Shown here piece after piece: positions 1 through 8,113 of a DNA stretch of 64,000 bases. This DNA is from Candidatus Kapaibacterium sp. (lineage in GTDB: Bacteria; Bacteroidota; Ignavibacteria; Kapaibacteriales; UBA7675). Location: contig JANQRB010000175.1 in assembly GCA_028284775.1 (NCBI GenBank), positions 26,902-90,901 of the forward strand. The letters run 5' to 3'. How positions within the stretch are numbered: the stretch's first letter is position 1; the number at the start of each line of letters is the position of its first letter. Made by a program: the position numbers and the translations under genes. The notes beneath the pieces were generated by a model. The model had not been told where the DNA came from. It saw nothing but the letters and a program-made list of their open reading frames with translations, and did not search any database.

Positions 1-61
1 GTGCCGCCTGATTGCCGACGGCCGTGAACTGGCCTCGCGCATGATTACGGTACAACGTTAA
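1..61 (+). CDS. C-terminal end of a T9SS-sorted secreted protein (5' truncated)
   Basis: Only the last 19 codons of this gene lie in the window, read from base 2 and ending at TAA 59-61. The peptide ends RMITVQR, which fits the last beta-strand of a Bacteroidota type IX secretion sorting domain (hydrophobic residues, then a closing basic residue). Other C-termini in the window end alike (LIIVR, MLTIVR, MILLR). The body of the protein lies upstream, so its function cannot be told. A strong terminator follows. Confidence 0.6.
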   Translation, partial: CRLIADGRELASRMITVQR

Positions 62-87
62 GGCCATATCGTTTGGCTCCTGAGAAG

Positions 88-119
88 GCCGCGGTTCAGC
101 ACGAACCGCGGCTTTTTTT
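88..119 (+). terminator. Rho-independent terminator
   Basis: A perfect 10 bp stem (88-97 with 103-112, arms GCCGCGGTTC and GAACCGCGGC) encloses a 5-base loop and is followed directly by seven T (113-119). It ends transcription of the T9SS gene that stops at base 61 and separates it from the operon starting near 320. Confidence 0.93.
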
Positions 120-319
120 GTTTGCTCAATTGTTCACTGATAGCGGCGAGTACAATATCCAACGACCCGAAAGGGACACGATCCACGGCATGCAAGGTGG
201 ACTGACAAGGGCCGGATTCAGGCCGTGCTTAGGAATTCTTCTTTTGCTATATTTCGGGTCTTGTCATTGCTGCCTGTGAAACTTGCATTCGTGTTATCCG
301 GACGGCGGCGGAAGCCTGG

Positions 320-1060
320 TTGCTGAGCCCCATCAGCCAAAGCCCCCTTCACCTTGTCCTTCCGAATGTCGAAACGGCACGCATCAGCGGGATTATAACA
401 AAGGCAATTAATCGGATGGACGCAATTCAACATACGATTCACCACCTGCGGCAACACGAAGAAGTTGTGCTCCACGGCAATGTTGTCGAGCATTCGGCTG
501 AAGCCGCGCAGGAAGTTAAGTCCTTCCTGGAAAGCGAATTTCAAAATGAATCCTTGGACTACCCGCACTCGACGCCCCCATTCGATGCGGAAGCGGCATT
601 CTGGGGCGCAGTGACGGTGTATCGCGCGGCGCAACTGATTTTAGATTGCAACAACAGGGCCGACGATTTGCCGGAGCTGTTAAAAGCTTTCAGCGGCGAC
701 GTCACGGCATCCGCTCACGTATCGGCAGATTTGTGCCTCCGTTTTTTACCTGATATCATCAGCCGGGCACAATCGATTGATGCGGATGACCCGATTATCG
801 CCCTGCTGGAAGCGCAGCTGACCATCTGGCACTATGCCGGGATAGCGCATAAGCTGGCAGTCGATTCATTGGACTTTAATGTCATTAGCTCCGACGCCTG
901 CCTGTTGCAGATGTATTGCAACCGGGTGATTGAACACAAAAGACTTCCGCTGGCAAAGCTGGCAACTCTCAAAGGAAACATCGCAGCCAGTTTCGGCGCA
1001 TATACTTTGGAATTCTGGCCGGACATCGACCTGGTGAAAGACAACTATGCAAAACATTGA
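320..1060 (+). CDS. bpX-like first gene of a MoxR-vWA-propeller operon
   Basis: A 246-residue predicted soluble, mostly helical protein with no signal peptide. By context and by features such as the AAFWGAVTVYRAAQLIL segment and SADLCLRFLP, I take it as one of the accessory (bpX) components named for MoxR-vWA-beta-propeller ternary systems; I cannot assign the bpX type by eye. Its end overlaps the MoxR start by 14 bases, so the two are probably translationally coupled. The reading frame opens at TTG 320; an in-frame ATG at 416 (MDAIQHTIHH) is a credible alternative start. It could be an adaptor presenting substrates to the ATPase, but that is inference. Confidence 0.72.
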   Translation: MLSPISQSPLHLVLPNVETARISGIITKAINRMDAIQHTIHHLRQHEEVVLHGNVVEHSAEAAQEVKSFLESEFQNESLDYPHSTPPFDAEAAFWGAVTVYRAAQLILDCNNRADDLPELLKAFSGDVTASAHVSADLCLRFLPDIISRAQSIDADDPIIALLEAQLTIWHYAGIAHKLAVDSLDFNVISSDACLLQMYCNRVIEHKRLPLAKLATLKGNIAASFGAYTLEFWPDIDLVKDNYAKH

Positions 1061-2177
1061 AGAGCTCAAGCAAGTGCTGGCATTTGTCAAAGAGACATTT
1101 GTCGGCAAAGACGAGATCGTCGATTTACTTGGTATCGCGTTGATTGCCGGTGAAAACGCCTACCTGCTGGGCCCGCCCGGCACGGCAAAGAGCGCCATTG
1201 TCCGCCAGCTCTCGCAGTGCATCGAAGGCGGCAACAACTTTGAGTATCTGCTGACGCGTTTTACCGAGCCGAATGAAATCTTCGGTCCTTTCGACATTCG
1301 CAAGCTCAAGGAGGGCGAGTTAATCACCAACACCGAGGGTATGATGCCCGAGGCTTCCATGGTGTTTCTGGACGAGATATTTAACGCCAACAGCGCGCTG
1401 CTTAACAGTCTGCTGATGGCGCTGAATGAAAAAGTCTTTCGGCGCGGCAAGGAAAGCATTCGTCTTCCCGCCCTCATGTTTGTCGCGGCAAGCAATCTGA
1501 TGCCCGATGACGAAGCGCTTAATGCCCTGCTCGATCGTTTTCTGGTACGCATCAAATGCGATTACGTCGACACCGATCAACTGGCAGAGGTATTACAGGC
1601 TGGTTGGGCGCTTGAAAACCGGGACGGCGCCGACAGACCGGCTATCAGCCCCGCCGCGATCAGGGAGCTTCAGCAAGCCTGCCGCAGCGTGGACCTTGGC
1701 CCCGTCAGGAAAGACTTTGTCGATCTCATCCGCAGCCTGCGCAGCGCGGGAATCACGGTTTCCGACCGCCGGGCCGTTAAGTTTCAGAATCTGATTGCGG
1801 CCAGCGCCCTTAGCTGCGGCAGAAGCGAGGCCTCGCTTTCCGATCTGTGGGTGTTAAAATATACATGGGATTCAGAGGAGCAAATCGAGATCCTGGCCGG
1901 TATCGTCGACGGCATTATCGAGAATGACGAGCAGCCCGCCGCCCATCCGCGCGCGCTGATTAACAAAATGCCGAAGGCCGAGGACTTAATGAAAGAGGTG
2001 GAACGCCTGCGCAGTCAATGGGACTCCGGACGCCTTTCCTTCGAGGAACAGAATCTGATAAAGGATAAACTGCGGCAAGCGCAATCCCGCAGTAAATGGA
2101 TTGCCGACAAAGAGCACAAGCAATACCTGACGACGGAGATCGATGCGCTATGGCAGAAGATGCTGCAGACGATCTGA
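1047..2177 (+). CDS. MoxR-family AAA+ ATPase
   Basis: A 376-residue AAA+ ATPase of the MoxR/RavA kind. Walker A is GPPGTAKS (residues 42-49), Walker B is MVFLDEIF (105-112, with D109 and E110), sensor 1 is FVAASN (145-150) and LLDRF (161-165) carries the arginine-finger-type Arg164. The C-terminal third is a helical lid followed by a charged helical tail. MoxR ATPases act as chaperone-like remodellers, usually with a vWA-domain partner; here the partner is the fourth gene. It overlaps its upstream neighbour by 14 bases and its downstream neighbour by 28. All core ATPase residues are present, so it should hydrolyse ATP. Confidence 0.93.
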   Translation: MQNIEELKQVLAFVKETFVGKDEIVDLLGIALIAGENAYLLGPPGTAKSAIVRQLSQCIEGGNNFEYLLTRFTEPNEIFGPFDIRKLKEGELITNTEGMMPEASMVFLDEIFNANSALLNSLLMALNEKVFRRGKESIRLPALMFVAASNLMPDDEALNALLDRFLVRIKCDYVDTDQLAEVLQAGWALENRDGADRPAISPAAIRELQQACRSVDLGPVRKDFVDLIRSLRSAGITVSDRRAVKFQNLIAASALSCGRSEASLSDLWVLKYTWDSEEQIEILAGIVDGIIENDEQPAAHPRALINKMPKAEDLMKEVERLRSQWDSGRLSFEEQNLIKDKLRQAQSRSKWIADKEHKQYLTTEIDALWQKMLQTI

Positions 2178-2902
2178 GTTATCTCATCGAGGCGGACGTT
2201 TCAATGGCGGACAAGCTCGCCACCCTCCGCCACTGGCGCAATCTGGCGGTGGCATTTGAAGCCGAGTCCGTTTGGCTGAAAGGCTTCAGCTTCGAACAGA
2301 TTAATGCGCCCGAGCTCAGGCGGATTCCCCATGTCCGGCGATATTACGCCAGGGCCGGCTTGCTGTTTCCTGTTAATAGTTTGTTGCCGGCGGGCAGATT
2401 GCCGTCTTTGTTGTGGACGCCGATCGAGAGAGGTTTGAGGCTTGAGTTGCCCGATTTCAATCACAATTTTTTTGCTGTCCGAACACAGATAAGTCCTCGT
2501 CTCGTTCACGCGACCGAAGAGAAAGAGGCGGCCGCAATGATCGTTTCCGCGCCGGAGCTGGAATCATACCTCAGGACGGCAGCGGTGGTTCGCCTTTCCA
2601 ACATTCGCTGGACCATCCTGGATGGCCGTGACGCATTCCTACTTGGCAGACCGCTGCTTCCCTTACCCGGCGCGGTATACTGGCGATATGATGACTCTTT
2701 CCTTCCCGCCGGCTTGAGCTTCGAAGCGGAGGCGCTCGTCGATGCGATCAACCGGCGGATTAACGACAAATCACATGACTGGATAGTATGGAATGAAGAT
2801 GCGACTTACTTCAGCATCGGCAAGAGCCAGTTACAACCTCTGTCTCTCAGCTCTTTCAGACTGAGCGTCGACAAGCACCTTATTCATCCGGCGGCACAAT
2901 GA
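2150..2902 (+). CDS. bpX-like third gene of a MoxR-vWA-propeller operon
   Basis: A 250-residue protein starting at ATG 2150 (MAEDAADDL). I prefer this to the upstream in-frame ATG at 2096 because a GGAG lies about 11 bases before it and the earlier start would run deep into the MoxR gene. No catalytic motif is visible. It is rich in beta-strand-type segments with Trp and Pro (LPSLLWTPIERGLRLELP), as described for bpX accessory proteins of these systems. It overlaps MoxR by 28 bases and the vWA gene by 4 (ATGA), so it belongs to the same coupled unit. The precise bpX type is not assigned. Confidence 0.72.
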   Translation: MAEDAADDLSYLIEADVSMADKLATLRHWRNLAVAFEAESVWLKGFSFEQINAPELRRIPHVRRYYARAGLLFPVNSLLPAGRLPSLLWTPIERGLRLELPDFNHNFFAVRTQISPRLVHATEEKEAAAMIVSAPELESYLRTAAVVRLSNIRWTILDGRDAFLLGRPLLPLPGAVYWRYDDSFLPAGLSFEAEALVDAINRRINDKSHDWIVWNEDATYFSIGKSQLQPLSLSSFRLSVDKHLIHPAAQ

Positions 2903-5418
2903 AGGCCGGGCAGTACATACAATCATATCAGGGCTACTTCTGGCAATGGGAGGAAGACGGCGAGGTCCTGACGATTCCGGCGGCCGACACGATTGCCTAC
3001 CGCCAATTCATTGTTGAAGTGCTGGCGGTGCTTGCTCCCCAGGGATTCCCGCCCTTCGGCTCCCTGCTCCTGGTGCTGAGCGCTACTAACCCGAACGGCG
3101 GAGAGGCCGTCGATGTTGTAAACGCGATTGTCAGGCAAAAGCTGCAATCGCCTGTCGACGAGGAGCTGGACGGCGCTGTCGGCTTTCTGAAGATGTTGGC
3201 GGATCTGCCGCAGGCCTATAAACAAGGTTCAAAACGGGTGTTGCTCCTGCAGGCATTGTTTCAGGATTGCCACAAGCCGGTATCGGCAAAAGACAGCGCG
3301 GACATCCTCTCTGCGCTGTCATCGCAAGCAGCTACGGCGACGCCACCCGCCCGGCCGATCGAGTTCAGCGAAGCCAACTGTAAGAAGGACTTCCGCACAA
3401 TCTTTCTGCTGGCGCGTAGATTTCCCGACCTTGACTCGGTCTTGCGGGCAATAACATCGCTGCCCGAATTTCCCGCCGACCCACCTGCTCTCGAAGAGAA
3501 GAAGGACAGTGAGTCGGCAGGGCGAGACCTCGTGGAACAATTGATGGAGAATCGTCAGACTTTCAAAGTCGCGGCCCTCATCAAGCGCATCTGGAGCTGC
3601 ATCAAGATACCCATGCACCACAATCAGGCCAGTCAGCAGTCCTTTGGCGGCGTGGCTGATATCAGCAATAAAGGCGATTTCGACAAGCTCCTGCACCATG
3701 AATTCGCCAACGACGACTTTGTCTTCCTGTCGCGCCTGGCCAACCGCGAAGTTCTGTTCTTTAACAGAGAAATACCACAGGCCGATAAGGACATTCAACG
3801 GACGATTCTCATCGACATCAGCCTTAAGAACTGGGGTACGATTAAAAGCATCGCCTTTTCCGTCATGCTGGCCATTGCCAAACATCCGCGCTCCGTTATC
3901 GAATGTCGGGTTATTCTGCTGGGTGAAAGCTACCGACGCGTTTCCGTTGCGAACGTCGACGATATCATCGATGCATTGCAAATCCTGGATGTGTCGCTGA
4001 ATGCCGCCTCGGGTCTGGCCGCCTACATCAAAGAGCACGATACTCGGCGGCAGGAGTTAATCCTGATCGCCGGCGCCGAGGCTATCGCATACCCGAAGGT
4101 GCAAAAGCTTCTTAACGAAAGTCACGCCCCGATTGACTACTGGATTCACCCGACCAGTGAAGGCCGGGTCGATGTCTACAACTTCCGGAATAAGAAAAAA
4201 AATCAAATCCAGACCTTCAATCTGCCGCTCAAGGAGCTTTGGGATCGGAAGTTCAGCGCTGAAGATACCGACGATCTTCAGCTGGAAGTTAAGGACTACC
4301 CCATGCTCTTCCCGAACCCGGGCTTTAAGCGGACCATCTGCACCGTCGATGGCTCGATATACGGCATTTCGAAAGAAAAGTGCCTCCTACGGAAGTATGG
4401 TCTCAATGAGGAAGCGGACTCGAAAGGCTGGGAAATTCTCTATGACGACCTGGACTTCTGCTTTGGCGAATTCGCGCTGGGCTTTAACGAGGCGGGCGAG
4501 GACATATTGTTAATGTTCAACCCCCAGAATAGAGAAATCGTATTGTTAAACATCAGTTCAGGCGAGCGGCGCAGATTCATGTTCGGACGCTGGCACTCGG
4601 TGCCCTCTCGCACCTTCTTTTTCTACCGAGCTTGTTTTTGTTACGTTGGGCACCATCATTACTGGAAGATCCACCTTGATGGGCATATCGAAGAAATTTC
4701 CATTAGTTCCGATGAATTCACTGATATTATCGACAGTAGAAAGAAAGGTACTGCTGCCGACCGACAAATAGAAGCGCGGACTCAGCAGGTATTCAAAAAT
4801 GTCAAGACGGTCTTTATCAACGAACGCTCCGAACTGGTGTTCAATACTCATCGGCTCTATGTCAGTCAGGCGGGCATGCTCAAGATGGACGCGTTGATTT
4901 CATCAGCGAGCAGACAGCACAGCGCGAACTGGAGTGCGGAAGGCGAATTCACCTTTTCGGACGGCAGCCGTGTTAAGGTCAATCGCCTCGGGATGTTGAT
5001 TCTGCGCAGCAGCGATGAGAGCATTCCGACCATATTCATTGCGAGTGTGCTCGGCCGTTCGCTTGGCCTGGCCACCGATTACGACTTCGCCGGTAATGAG
5101 TATTACTTTAAGTCACCCCAATATGCGGTCACGCTCGAATCTATCGCTAACAATCGACAGAAACTGGAACAGGTGCTGAAGAATCTGTTGGCGTTTGATG
5201 AGCAGGCCGTCAGGCAGCTTATCGAAGATACACCGGCCTTAATTCTGAAAACGCTGAGCGAGGGCAAGGCAACAACGCTGAAAATCAAGCTGGAAAAAGT
5301 CGGTGCAGTTATTGGAATTCAGCGGAGCGGAAAGCCGATGAACATGCTAAGCGCCGCAGACTTTTATTCGCGACACATTCAGGCATTCATCGATCAGATC
5401 AGAAATTATGCAGCTTAA
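2899..5418 (+). CDS. vWA plus beta-propeller protein of the MoxR ternary system
   Basis: A large 839-residue protein. The N-terminal region (about 1-90) resembles the bpX region found ahead of the vWA in these systems. A vWA-like core follows at about 275-430; its metal-site strand reads ILIDISLKNWG with D306 and S308, but the third MIDAS position is Lys310 rather than Ser, so metal binding may be altered. Residues about 440-750 form repeated beta-rich units (DGSIYGISKEKCLL, YYWKIHLDGHIEEIS-type strands) compatible with a propeller. The end (about 766-807) resembles the ribosomal L7/L12 C-terminal domain. It starts within the ATGA overlap with the preceding gene and probably bridges the MoxR ATPase to targets. 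Confidence 0.82.
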   Translation: MKAGQYIQSYQGYFWQWEEDGEVLTIPAADTIAYRQFIVEVLAVLAPQGFPPFGSLLLVLSATNPNGGEAVDVVNAIVRQKLQSPVDEELDGAVGFLKMLADLPQAYKQGSKRVLLLQALFQDCHKPVSAKDSADILSALSSQAATATPPARPIEFSEANCKKDFRTIFLLARRFPDLDSVLRAITSLPEFPADPPALEEKKDSESAGRDLVEQLMENRQTFKVAALIKRIWSCIKIPMHHNQASQQSFGGVADISNKGDFDKLLHHEFANDDFVFLSRLANREVLFFNREIPQADKDIQRTILIDISLKNWGTIKSIAFSVMLAIAKHPRSVIECRVILLGESYRRVSVANVDDIIDALQILDVSLNAASGLAAYIKEHDTRRQELILIAGAEAIAYPKVQKLLNESHAPIDYWIHPTSEGRVDVYNFRNKKKNQIQTFNLPLKELWDRKFSAEDTDDLQLEVKDYPMLFPNPGFKRTICTVDGSIYGISKEKCLLRKYGLNEEADSKGWEILYDDLDFCFGEFALGFNEAGEDILLMFNPQNREIVLLNISSGERRRFMFGRWHSVPSRTFFFYRACFCYVGHHHYWKIHLDGHIEEISISSDEFTDIIDSRKKGTAADRQIEARTQQVFKNVKTVFINERSELVFNTHRLYVSQAGMLKMDALISSASRQHSANWSAEGEFTFSDGSRVKVNRLGMLILRSSDESIPTIFIASVLGRSLGLATDYDFAGNEYYFKSPQYAVTLESIANNRQKLEQVLKNLLAFDEQAVRQLIEDTPALILKTLSEGKATTLKIKLEKVGAVIGIQRSGKPMNMLSAADFYSRHIQAFIDQIRNYAA

Positions 5419-7126
5419 GATCAGGCCATATCATGCGAACAGCTTCCCTCTGACGGCAATCCTGATCAAAGGGGCCGAGCCATCGTACTGGGCGCGCGAA
5501 AGTCAGCGCCTGGGTCTGGACCTGACGCAGATCCTTTGCTACCCGATACCCGATACAACTCCCGACAGCCTCTGGGGTTGTCTGCTTATCCTGCCGATGA
5601 AGCATGACGTCGACAATCCAGGACGGCATGAATTTTGTCAACAGGTCGGCAATCAACTCTTGATTCCCGAATATTCCCTGCCCGTACCGGCTCCCGGCGA
5701 GGATGAGCTGGACAGACTGCTTGGCAATACGCTGCATGTTCTGCACCCGGAGTTTGGACTTGTTGAACTCAACAAGGAAATCAACTGGGAGGAACTGATT
5801 GAGGTCCCGCCCGAGCGCCCCCGCGCCATCAGCAGGCCGGCCGCTTCCGTCGACATTCCGAAGCGCGTCAGGAGTTTCAGCATTCAGTCATTGTCTCCCG
5901 AACAAGTCATTGAAAAGCTCGACGCTGAATCGTTCCCCGACCGGAAAAATCTACGCGCTAAACGACTGACTCTTATTGATAAAGCCAGACTCTTTGTTCT
6001 GAGAAGACTGTTTCATAAAGCGGCACAGGGCGAAGGCAGCGGGGCAGAATCATATCGTCCCTCAAAATTACTCACCTTGCTGGGCCGTGTCCTCGGTTGG
6101 GGAGATCGAAAGATCAGCAACATGCGCATGGATTTGGAAGATCTGGAAGAGCGCAACAAGAAGGAGATCGATCGGCTCCTGGCGATGTTTAAGCGTGATC
6201 CGAACGAAGCCTTGCACTACGCCCTTCCGCTTGACGTCGACGGCAGCAGCAGAGGCGTCGGCGAGATGCCCCTTATCCTGACAAAACTCTGGACGGTGTT
6301 TGGCCTGTTCGGAACGATTGCAGCCGGTGCAGCCGCTTCTGTTAACATCGGGAAAGATTACTTTCGCTTGCAGGAACAATATCTGCAAACGGCCGAAGAA
6401 CTGATCAGGAACGGCGATTGTCACAAAGCGGCTTTCATCTATATCAGACTGTTGAAGGACCACCGGCGTGCCGCCAAGGTATTGGAAGATGGCGGCTTCT
6501 ACCAGGAAGCGGCCGGTATCTACCTCATCCATCTCGATGACAAGTCGAGCGCCGCCCGCTGTTATGAACAGGGCAACTGTATTGCCGAGGCGATCGAACT
6601 CTATAAAGAATTACAGCAGAATGAAAAAGTCGGCGATCTGTATCTCGGGATGCAGCGGATCGAAGAAGCAAATTTCTATTATGAGCAGGTTGCGGACGCT
6701 TATAAGGCCAACAATCAATTTGTTAAGGCCGCGCTCATCTACCGGGACAAAATGAATGCGGCTCACAGAGGGCAGGCAGTTCTGCTGGAAGGCTGGCGGT
6801 CCGATATCGACGCCTTTAACTGCCTTAACAACTATCTCCGCAATTTCGAGGACGAAGAACAACTATGGCGTGAAATCGAGCGCTTATATCAAGACGATGT
6901 CAGCGCCGCCAATCAACAGGTCTTTTTACGGGCACTTAAGTATGAGTACAAGAATCGGTCTGGGTCGGCAGCTGCGATTCGTGACCTCGCCTATGAAATT
7001 CTTGCATCCGAGCTCAAGTCGGATCCATCGATCGTGTCGGAGCTCCTGGACTTTAACAAAGAGGATCGGGAGCTGCTGAAAGACACCATTCGCTTTAAGA
7101 ACACCGGTAACAAGCGCAGGATCTAG
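5408..7126 (+). CDS. Alpha-solenoid protein closing the MoxR-vWA-propeller operon
   Basis: A 572-residue protein overlapping the vWA gene by 11 bases. The N-terminal 120 residues (YWARESQRLGLDLTQ, then SLWGCLLILP) form a separate domain, probably another bpX-type module (bpX6-like is a guess). The middle has a charged linker and one hydrophobic stretch near residues 295-320 (LWTVFGLFGTIAAGAAA) that could insert in or lie on the membrane. Residues about 325-470 are repeated short helix pairs of the TPR or clathrin-like kind, such as NGDCHKAAFIYIRLL and GNCIAEAIELYKEL. It may scaffold the complex at the membrane. No terminator is evident after it. Confidence 0.75.
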   Translation: MQLKIRPYHANSFPLTAILIKGAEPSYWARESQRLGLDLTQILCYPIPDTTPDSLWGCLLILPMKHDVDNPGRHEFCQQVGNQLLIPEYSLPVPAPGEDELDRLLGNTLHVLHPEFGLVELNKEINWEELIEVPPERPRAISRPAASVDIPKRVRSFSIQSLSPEQVIEKLDAESFPDRKNLRAKRLTLIDKARLFVLRRLFHKAAQGEGSGAESYRPSKLLTLLGRVLGWGDRKISNMRMDLEDLEERNKKEIDRLLAMFKRDPNEALHYALPLDVDGSSRGVGEMPLILTKLWTVFGLFGTIAAGAAASVNIGKDYFRLQEQYLQTAEELIRNGDCHKAAFIYIRLLKDHRRAAKVLEDGGFYQEAAGIYLIHLDDKSSAARCYEQGNCIAEAIELYKELQQNEKVGDLYLGMQRIEEANFYYEQVADAYKANNQFVKAALIYRDKMNAAHRGQAVLLEGWRSDIDAFNCLNNYLRNFEDEEQLWREIERLYQDDVSAANQQVFLRALKYEYKNRSGSAAAIRDLAYEILASELKSDPSIVSELLDFNKEDRELLKDTIRFKNTGNKRRI

Positions 7127-7800
7127 ACGAGAGGGTTGGTGACTGCCCAGATAATCACAATGATTGGCCTACGTGAAGATACCTTAGACCCTCTACGCGA
7201 CGCTGTGCGGGCAGCGCATCCGGGATCAGCGCCCTGAAAAGAACATCGTGGAGCTGCGGCGAATGAGATAGCCGTGGATAGCCGCGACAGACAGCACGAC
7301 CAATACGCCAGCAAAAATCCGTGGGGCTCTGGATATCGCCACAACAGGATCCACAGAGCAGCGAATCACATCCGGTTGCGCGGCATTCACTTTTCTTGAC
7401 CGAAAATATTTATACCATTGCTCGCGCAGCTACCTGAATCCGGTCTTAGCCTATAGTAAAGCATATTGCGCTTACCGCCAAATTTGAACAAGAAAGTGGC
7501 GGATTCAAGCAAATCCAGCCACATTGCTCTTTTCATTGACGATTTGATCGAAAACACCTGAGATCACGGACGCCCTTGTTGTGTCCTTAAGCCTGGCAAG
7601 CAGCCGGTACAGTGAGATCATAAACCTCGCAAAAGTTTTGCAGGCCGCTGAACGTCCGACTGCCACGCAGCTCCACCGTGTCGCCATCTTATGGAATTAC
7701 GACGTGGAGAGGCCATCGACGCGACGTCAATGCCGAGACGAAAACAAGGAACATCCTGCAGGCGGTCGTCAAGACAGCCCAGACGCATTGACTCGTGCCG
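7127..7800. other. Intergenic stretch without a recognised gene
   Basis: About 670 bases between the MoxR operon and the first MITE copy. Short open frames exist on both strands, but none has a recognisable domain, a sensible start site or codon use like its neighbours. I see no tRNA-like fold and no clear terminator. Confidence 0.5.
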
Positions 7801-7963
7801 TTTCAAATAAATTGCTTTTAGTCCCCCTCTTTGCGAAAGAGGGACCAGGGGAGTTCGAAACATCTAATACTTAGAATTTCTCCTCGATCGGCGCTCAGTC
7901 CACGCCTCACCCCCTAAGCTTAAGAGCAGGGAAACATACAAGAAACTTTGTTGAGACAACACC
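7801..7963 (+). mobile_element. MITE-like repeat, copy A
   Basis: This is the most divergent of three related non-coding repeats. It begins with a TTTCAAAT end, has a CCCCCTCTTT...GAAAGAGGG hairpin and a GACCAGGGGAGTT segment, then the core CGGCGCTCAGTCCACGCCTC starting at 7889. It ends with TTGTTGAGACAACACC, a degraded inverted copy of the left end. The other copies are at 17955 and 39194, in the same orientation. It lies about 150 bases upstream of the regulator gene at 8114 and could affect its transcription. Confidence 0.7.
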
Positions 7964-8113
7964 AGACACTCACGAGAAGAATCGGACTTGCAACGACAGT
8001 GTTGATTCTTCGAAAGCAAGTATACCGAGAACCTGCCGGCCGACAAGCCACACACGCGATTGGCTCGGGTAGTGTAAGCGCAAGATCTGCAACAACAAAT
8101 GACCAGGAGACTT

